Shown: in pieces, positions 63,852-64,000 of the stretch
Layout of the letters: every line of letters begins with the position of its first letter
Numbering within the stretch: position 1 is the first letter of the stretch
From: Viscum album
Taxonomy: Eukaryota > Streptophyta > Magnoliopsida > Santalales > Viscaceae
Length of the DNA stretch: 64,000 nt
Direction: 5' to 3'
Assembly (NCBI GenBank): GCA_963277665.1
Contig: OY728143.1
Coordinates: 232,987,591 to 233,051,590 of the forward strand
Notes under the pieces: generated by a model
The model's database searches: none
Told to the model about the DNA's origin: nothing
Seen by the model: only the letters and a program-made list of their open reading frames with translations
Made by a program: the position numbers and the translations under genes

Positions 63852-64000
63852 ATGGAGGAATCCGCTTACCGCGGTACGGCGGACACAGCGGAGGTGGGAG
63901 CATACCCAGCCCTGCGGTCATGCACGATTCCAGGAGAAGAGTCTTGGGATGGGGGTCTGCGTATGTCCATCACCCGAGGGGCAGAGATGCTAGCCTCCAG

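Larger units (their letters stand above)
54946..64000 (+). mobile_element. GC-rich block: probable large insertion carrying a PMD-like gene
   Basis: Composition switches within a few bases at about 54946 (TATATG then TGTTTCGGTGCGG) and stays GC-rich to the window end. The block holds a PMD-like gene, a palindrome-rich upstream region and two families of repeated hairpins, and none of these occur elsewhere in the window. TG at 54946, a CA at 62234-62235 and a Tat-type primer-site-like sequence right after it would fit an LTR of about 7.3 kb. The second LTR, if it exists, lies outside. Alternatively it could be another class of large transposon with a captured gene. Confidence 0.5.

Overview
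The window looks like heterochromatin-type nuclear DNA of a seed plant, most likely an angiosperm; I cannot name the species. The evidence is layered plant LTR retrotransposons with initiator-Met tRNA primer sites, a plant-mobile-domain (PMD)-like gene, plant TATA boxes and short plant-type introns. I see no rRNA, tRNA, CRISPR or bacterial-type operon. Apart from the GC-rich inserts the DNA is very AT-rich and holds no intact gene.

Layout. (1) Positions 1-47674 are dominated by a tandem duplication of a unit of about 12.1-12.2 kb, about 10% diverged in the stretch I compared. Copy A is 1025-24758 and copy B is 24799-47674, joined through a 40-bp filler. Each copy carries a decayed Ty3/gypsy pol of the Athila/Tat branch on the + strand (RT, RNase H, integrase) and, further on, a decayed Ty1/copia pol on the - strand. 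(2) Copy A was split later by an 11.66-kb Tekay/Del-like chromovirus on the - strand (3084-14742): 3.4-kb GC-rich LTRs, target duplication ATAAT, one long gag-protease ORF, and a pol broken by four stops and one frameshift. (3) Copy B was split by a second element on the + strand (27957-38605): 4.2-kb LTRs, target duplication TATAT, and a 2.3-kb interior that keeps only a gag zinc knuckle. Each copy preserves the empty site of the other copy's insertion. (4) Positions 47675-54945 are AT-rich and mostly unrecognised, with one possible old LTR edge.

(5) At about 54946 the composition jumps to GC-rich and stays so to the window end. This block holds a three-exon PMD-like gene with a coiled-coil tail (58001-61664) behind a consensus TATA box. 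The upstream region is packed with the palindrome TTGCGCGCAA. On both sides lie two families of repeated potential hairpins. One is a module of about 64-76 bp in four copies, whose stems change on both arms together. The other is an AGTTTAA-led hairpin in about 20 copies, in which CGTC/GACG switches as a pair to GGTC/GACC; seven of these form a 40-bp tandem array. A Tat-type primer-site-like sequence at about 62238 suggests that the PMD gene may sit inside a giant LTR, or next to the LTR, of an element that runs past the window.

How the parts relate: almost everything is mobile DNA inserted into mobile DNA. The only plausible working gene is the PMD-like gene, which may have a frame break in exon 3. 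The repeated, covarying hairpins around it are the strongest unexplained signal.
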